From Deltaproteobacteria bacterium (lineage in GTDB: Bacteria > Desulfobacterota > Desulfobulbia > Desulfobulbales > UBA5123): a stretch of 7,772 nt of DNA. The position numbers and the translations under genes are program-made. The notes below the pieces were generated by a model. That model did no database searches. It was not told where the DNA came from and saw nothing but the letters and a program-made list of their open reading frames with translations. The stretch lies in contig JAJYKH010000116.1 of assembly GCA_021788685.1 (NCBI GenBank), positions 1 to 7,772 of the forward strand, written 5' to 3'. Below are positions 6,196-7,772 of the stretch, one piece after another; positions within the stretch are counted from its first letter, which is position 1, and each line of letters opens with the position of its first letter.

Positions 6196-6444
6196 TCACA
6201 TGTCCAGCCACCACCACGGCACGGCGATCACCTTCGAGTGGAGCCACTTGATCTCGCCGCCGGTGTGGACGAGCACCCCTCTCACCTTTTCCGGATGGTC
6301 GTCCAGGAACTGCAGGAGGCTCCGGATATCGAAGGGTGTTGGATTGGCGGTGTATTTCACTTCGGTTGCCAAAAGACGGCAGCCGTGCTCAATGACGGAA
6401 TCGACTTCCCGGCCGGATGTCGTCCGCCAGCAGCGGAGCCCGGC
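6196..6444 (-). pseudogene. C-terminal remnant of an AAA_14/DUF4143-family protein (nuclease-like end)
   Basis: The minus strand encodes 82 residues. They contain WRTTSGREVDSVIEHG, then CRLLATEVKYTANPTPFD, then SLLQFLDDHPEKVRGVLVHT, and finish VIAVPWWWLDM before TGA (6198-6196). This is the characteristic end of DUF4143 proteins, whose C-terminal region has a PD-(D/E)xK-like pattern: the D of REVD and the E and K of TEVK are present. The frame is closed upstream by TAG (6447-6445). The family sequence begins about at the inner edge of a perfect hairpin (6433-6457), so the ATPase and the first part of DUF4143 are gone. No start codon or ribosome binding site is evident. The segment carries no internal stop, so it may be relatively young. 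It does not overlap in family coordinates with the pieces at 2111-2538 and 2612-2710. Confidence 0.8.
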
Positions 6445-6457
6445 CTAGGGGCTCCGC
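6433..6457. repeat. Perfect 9-bp inverted repeat at the broken end of the DUF4143 remnant
   Basis: GCGGAGCCC (6433-6441) and GGGCTCCGC (6449-6457) pair perfectly around the 7-nt loop GGCCTAG. The recognisable DUF4143 sequence ends at this hairpin, and the loop supplies the stop codon of that frame. There is no T-tract on either side, so it is not a typical intrinsic terminator. A REP-like or recombination-associated structure is possible. Confidence 0.6.
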
Positions 6458-6594
6458 AAAGGGCGCGCAGGTGGAGGTACACCATGCACGCCAGGGGTAG
6501 ACGGATGTGAATGTCCTTTGATCCCGTCAGAACCGATCAGTCAAATAGCCATCGACGAGGTCAGATAGTCGGACTGGGGCCTGCAGCAAAGAAG
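6458..6594. other. Spacer between the DUF4143 remnant and the Asn/Ser-rich gene
   Basis: No supported gene. Near its right end, TCAGATAGTCGGACTGGGG (6561-6579) resembles the repeat units inside the adjacent minus-strand gene. The rest shows nothing recognisable. Confidence 0.45.
6558..6585 (-). repeat. Possible decayed fourth copy of the gene's internal repeat, past its stop
   Basis: On the plus strand TCAGATAGTCG followed by a GGGG-rich stretch and CCTGC parallels TCAGATAATCG and CCTGC in the 6599-6654 copy. On the minus strand, in frame with the upstream gene but past its TAA, it would read PQSDYL, sharing SDYL with the intact repeats. The similarity is short and could be chance. Confidence 0.3.
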
Positions 6595-7440
6595 TTAATT
6601 GGAATCGGCGTTATCATTATTCAGATAATCGCTCAAAGTTGGTGTGGTTCCTGCCGCTTGTATTTGGTTGCCACTGAACGGTTCTTCCTGCTGGAGGATC
6701 GTGGCAAGGTCGGAGGGTGAGATGCCATTATTCAGAAAATCGCCCGGATTGGGGGTGCTCGCCACTATCTGCTGGTTTTGAATAGTGTTGTTGGAAAAGG
6801 AAAATGGTGCCCCACTGCTGTTGCTGAGAGAGATCAGGCCTGCCAAGGAGCCACTCGAGGCCTTCATGGCTTCATATTGTTGGATCAGCATGTTGAGCTT
6901 GGAATCCGCGTTATTATTGTTGTCCAGATAATCGCTCAAGGTGGGGGTTGTCCCTGAAGAGGACTGCATTTGGCCTGCGAAGCTCAGGAGTTTACTGTTG
7001 GTAGCCAATCGAGAGAACATTTGGCTGAAATTCGCATCGGCGTTCAGGCTATTGGTTAATGCGTCAGTATTCGCGCCCGCCCCGGTCACCTGGATCTGCC
7101 CGTCAGTACCTAACGTAAGGGTAATGGGCGTGTTGGGGTCAAGACCGAGTCCATTCAGGCTGTCTTGGATGGCCGTCAGCACGCCGGTTTGATCGGCCTG
7201 GATCTGCGTCGTGATATCCTGGCGGGTAATTTTCCCGGTCGGGGGCAATCCCAGGGAATCCCGCAAACGGGCCTCCTCCACCGCTGACGAGAGGGAGACT
7301 TGATCTCCTGTAGCAGCCGAAGCGGTAGAATTAGTATATGAATTTTGGCTGCTCCCGTTTGATGACGGAGCTTGCTGGATTAAACTGCTATTGCTCAACA
7401 AACTGGCGTTGTTCTGATAGACTGCACCAATGTTAGCCAT
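6595..7440 (-). CDS. Asn/Ser/Gln-rich protein with internal short repeats, unknown function
   Basis: A 281-residue protein of no family I can name. GAGGAG (7453-7448) lies 7 bases before ATG 7440-7438. The in-frame ATG 11 codons upstream (7473) would place that ribosome binding site inside the gene, so I reject it. Residues 1-45 are low-complexity Ser/Asn/Gln. A better-ordered part follows, with GDQVSLSSAVEEARLRDSLG (45-64), LPPTGKITRQDITTQI (65-80), and a strand-like stretch PITLTLGTDGQIQVTG (105-120). The C-terminal half carries GTTPTLSDYLDNNNNADS (163-180), a looser copy STPNPGDFLNNGIS (228-241), and GTTPTLSDYLNNDNADS (264-280), ending one residue later. There is no signal peptide, membrane segment or cysteine. 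The VSLSSA motif recalls secreted or flagellar-type proteins, but this is a weak analogy. GC is near half by eye, clearly below ftsH, suggesting transfer or relaxed composition. It appears monocistronic. Confidence 0.7.
   Translation of the reverse strand: MANIGAVYQNNASLLSNSSLIQQAPSSNGSSQNSYTNSTASAATGDQVSLSSAVEEARLRDSLGLPPTGKITRQDITTQIQADQTGVLTAIQDSLNGLGLDPNTPITLTLGTDGQIQVTGAGANTDALTNSLNADANFSQMFSRLATNSKLLSFAGQMQSSSGTTPTLSDYLDNNNNADSKLNMLIQQYEAMKASSGSLAGLISLSNSSGAPFSFSNNTIQNQQIVASTPNPGDFLNNGISPSDLATILQQEEPFSGNQIQAAGTTPTLSDYLNNDNADSN
6599..6654 (-). repeat. Internal DNA repeat, copy encoding GTTPTLSDYLNNDNADS
   Basis: The plus strand reads TTGGAATCGGCGTTATCATT, then TCAGATAATCGCTCAAAGTTGG further on. 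It aligns with 6899-6953 over its full length with a small indel in the Asn-codon stretch. It lies at the very end of the gene, with the TAA immediately after. Confidence 0.7.
6724..6762 (-). repeat. Internal DNA repeat, divergent copy encoding TPNPGDFLNNGI
   Basis: GCCATTATTCAGAAAATCGC followed by CCGGATTGGGGGTGCTCGCC aligns with the two better copies (ATTATTCAGATAATCGC then AAGGTGGGGGTTGTCC). Protein-level conservation is limited to the TP...D(Y/F)LNN skeleton. Confidence 0.5.
6899..6953 (-). repeat. Internal DNA repeat, copy encoding GTTPTLSDYLDNNNNADS
   Basis: The plus strand reads TTGGAATCCGCGTTATTATT, then CCAGATAATCGCTCAAGGTG. It is about 300 bases from its closest relative (6599-6654) in the same gene and the same orientation. 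Confidence 0.7.
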
Positions 7441-7447
7441 TTTGGGA

Positions 7448-7453
7448 CTCCTC
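7448..7453 (-). promoter_or_regulatory. Ribosome binding site that decides the start of the Asn/Ser-rich gene
   Basis: GAGGAG on the minus strand, 7 bases upstream of ATG 7440-7438. It favours this start over the in-frame ATG at 7473. Confidence 0.75.
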
Positions 7454-7772
7454 ACAAATTGTTTCGGAATCAAATTGTCGGATCATTGCAGTCGGCGGCA
7501 ATATCGGATCCTCATCTCGTTCAAAGACACTCCCTTCCGTTTCAGCTTCAGCGCGGCGGCGGAGCCACCCCGGGTGACGGAGGCGTGCCAGGAGACGGAT
7601 AGGACTGCCCAGGCACAGAGGGCGCCTCCAATCGGTTGAGGGGGGAGGCTGCGCCAGAAGCGCGCGGCCAACAGCCGGCGGGGTGGCAGGGGGGCAAGCG
7701 CCTCCATTGCTCTGCAAGCATGAAGCGCATCGCGCGTGAAGAGTGCCCTTCCGCAGGGATCGATTGGGCAGG
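7454..7772. other. Terminal region without a recognisable gene
   Basis: About 320 bases upstream of the Asn/Ser-rich gene. Open frames on the minus strand give Pro/Arg/Ala-rich translations with no family signature. It should contain the promoter of the minus-strand gene, but no box pair is convincing. It holds copy 2 of the dispersed repeat (7531-7576). The sequence runs off the window edge, so a gene could start just beyond. Confidence 0.5.
7531..7576 (+). repeat. Dispersed intergenic repeat, copy 2
   Basis: Its 19-nt core (7558-7576) is identical to 6054-6072. The left part TCCCTTCCGTTTCAGC matches CTCCTTTCCGGTTCAGC with small differences, and about 8 extra bases lie between the blocks. 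It has the same orientation as copy 1, about 1.5 kb away, and the two enclose the DUF4143 remnant and the Asn/Ser-rich gene. Confidence 0.65.

Noticed and set aside
6175..6510. 111-codon plus-strand frame
   Set aside because: The opposite strand encodes the DUF4143 C-terminal signature. This frame has no family match.
7433..7730. Overlapping minus-strand frames of 60-94 codons upstream of the Asn/Ser-rich gene
   Set aside because: They are Pro/Arg/Ala-rich translations in several frames at once, typical of non-coding GC-rich DNA, with no ribosome binding site or motif.
1..7772. CRISPR array, tRNA or rRNA
   Set aside because: Despite the cas3 fragment, no regularly spaced direct repeats were seen, and no tRNA cloverleaf or rRNA signature was recognised on either strand.

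Overview
The window is a GC-rich bacterial chromosomal stretch. It carries one core gene, ftsH, surrounded by accessory DNA in which several genes are broken. The organism is probably a Desulfobacterota (deltaproteobacterial) or similar environmental Gram-negative. This rests on the style of the IS200-like/RAYT transposase with a DnaA-like C-terminal extension, its GGGGGACGT-type flanking repeats, and the high GC content. It is a tentative inference from memory, not a database result.

Layout, left to right. (1) Bases 1-1004 encode the HD-nuclease domain and the start of the helicase domain of a type I-C-like Cas3. The reading frame stops matching Cas3 just before the Walker B/DEAD-type motif. 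(2) Bases 1022-2092 are a RAYT-type element: one Y1 transposase gene framed by a 16-nt inverted repeat matching at 15 of 16 positions. (3) On the far side of the element cas3 does not resume. Instead there is the N-terminal ATPase part of an AAA_14/DUF4143 protein on the minus strand (2111-2538), with an in-frame stop and a probable frameshift. A short piece of a DUF4143 middle region follows (2612-2710, minus). (4) Bases 3002-3913 encode an exported SGNH/GDSL-hydrolase-like protein. (5) Bases 4074-6017 encode an intact FtsH protease with its own promoter and a strong ribosome binding site. (6) Bases 6196-6444 (minus) are the C-terminal nuclease-like end of another DUF4143 protein, cut at a perfect 9-bp hairpin. 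(7) Bases 6595-7440 (minus) encode an Asn/Ser/Gln-rich protein of unknown function, with a short repeat motif in its C-terminal half that is also visible in the DNA. (8) The last 330 bases hold no recognisable gene, but they contain one copy of a dispersed repeat whose other copy lies just downstream of ftsH.

The genes do not form one pathway. FtsH is membrane-protein quality control. The SGNH protein is probably envelope or polysaccharide related. The rest looks like a zone of insertion and decay: an inactivated CRISPR effector, a transposase with REP-like ends, and three separate DUF4143 remnants. The most interesting points are the change of flanking gene across the RAYT element, the three DUF4143 pieces in scrambled order, and the internally repeated gene with possible repeat decay past its stop codon. 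I saw no CRISPR array, tRNA or rRNA.
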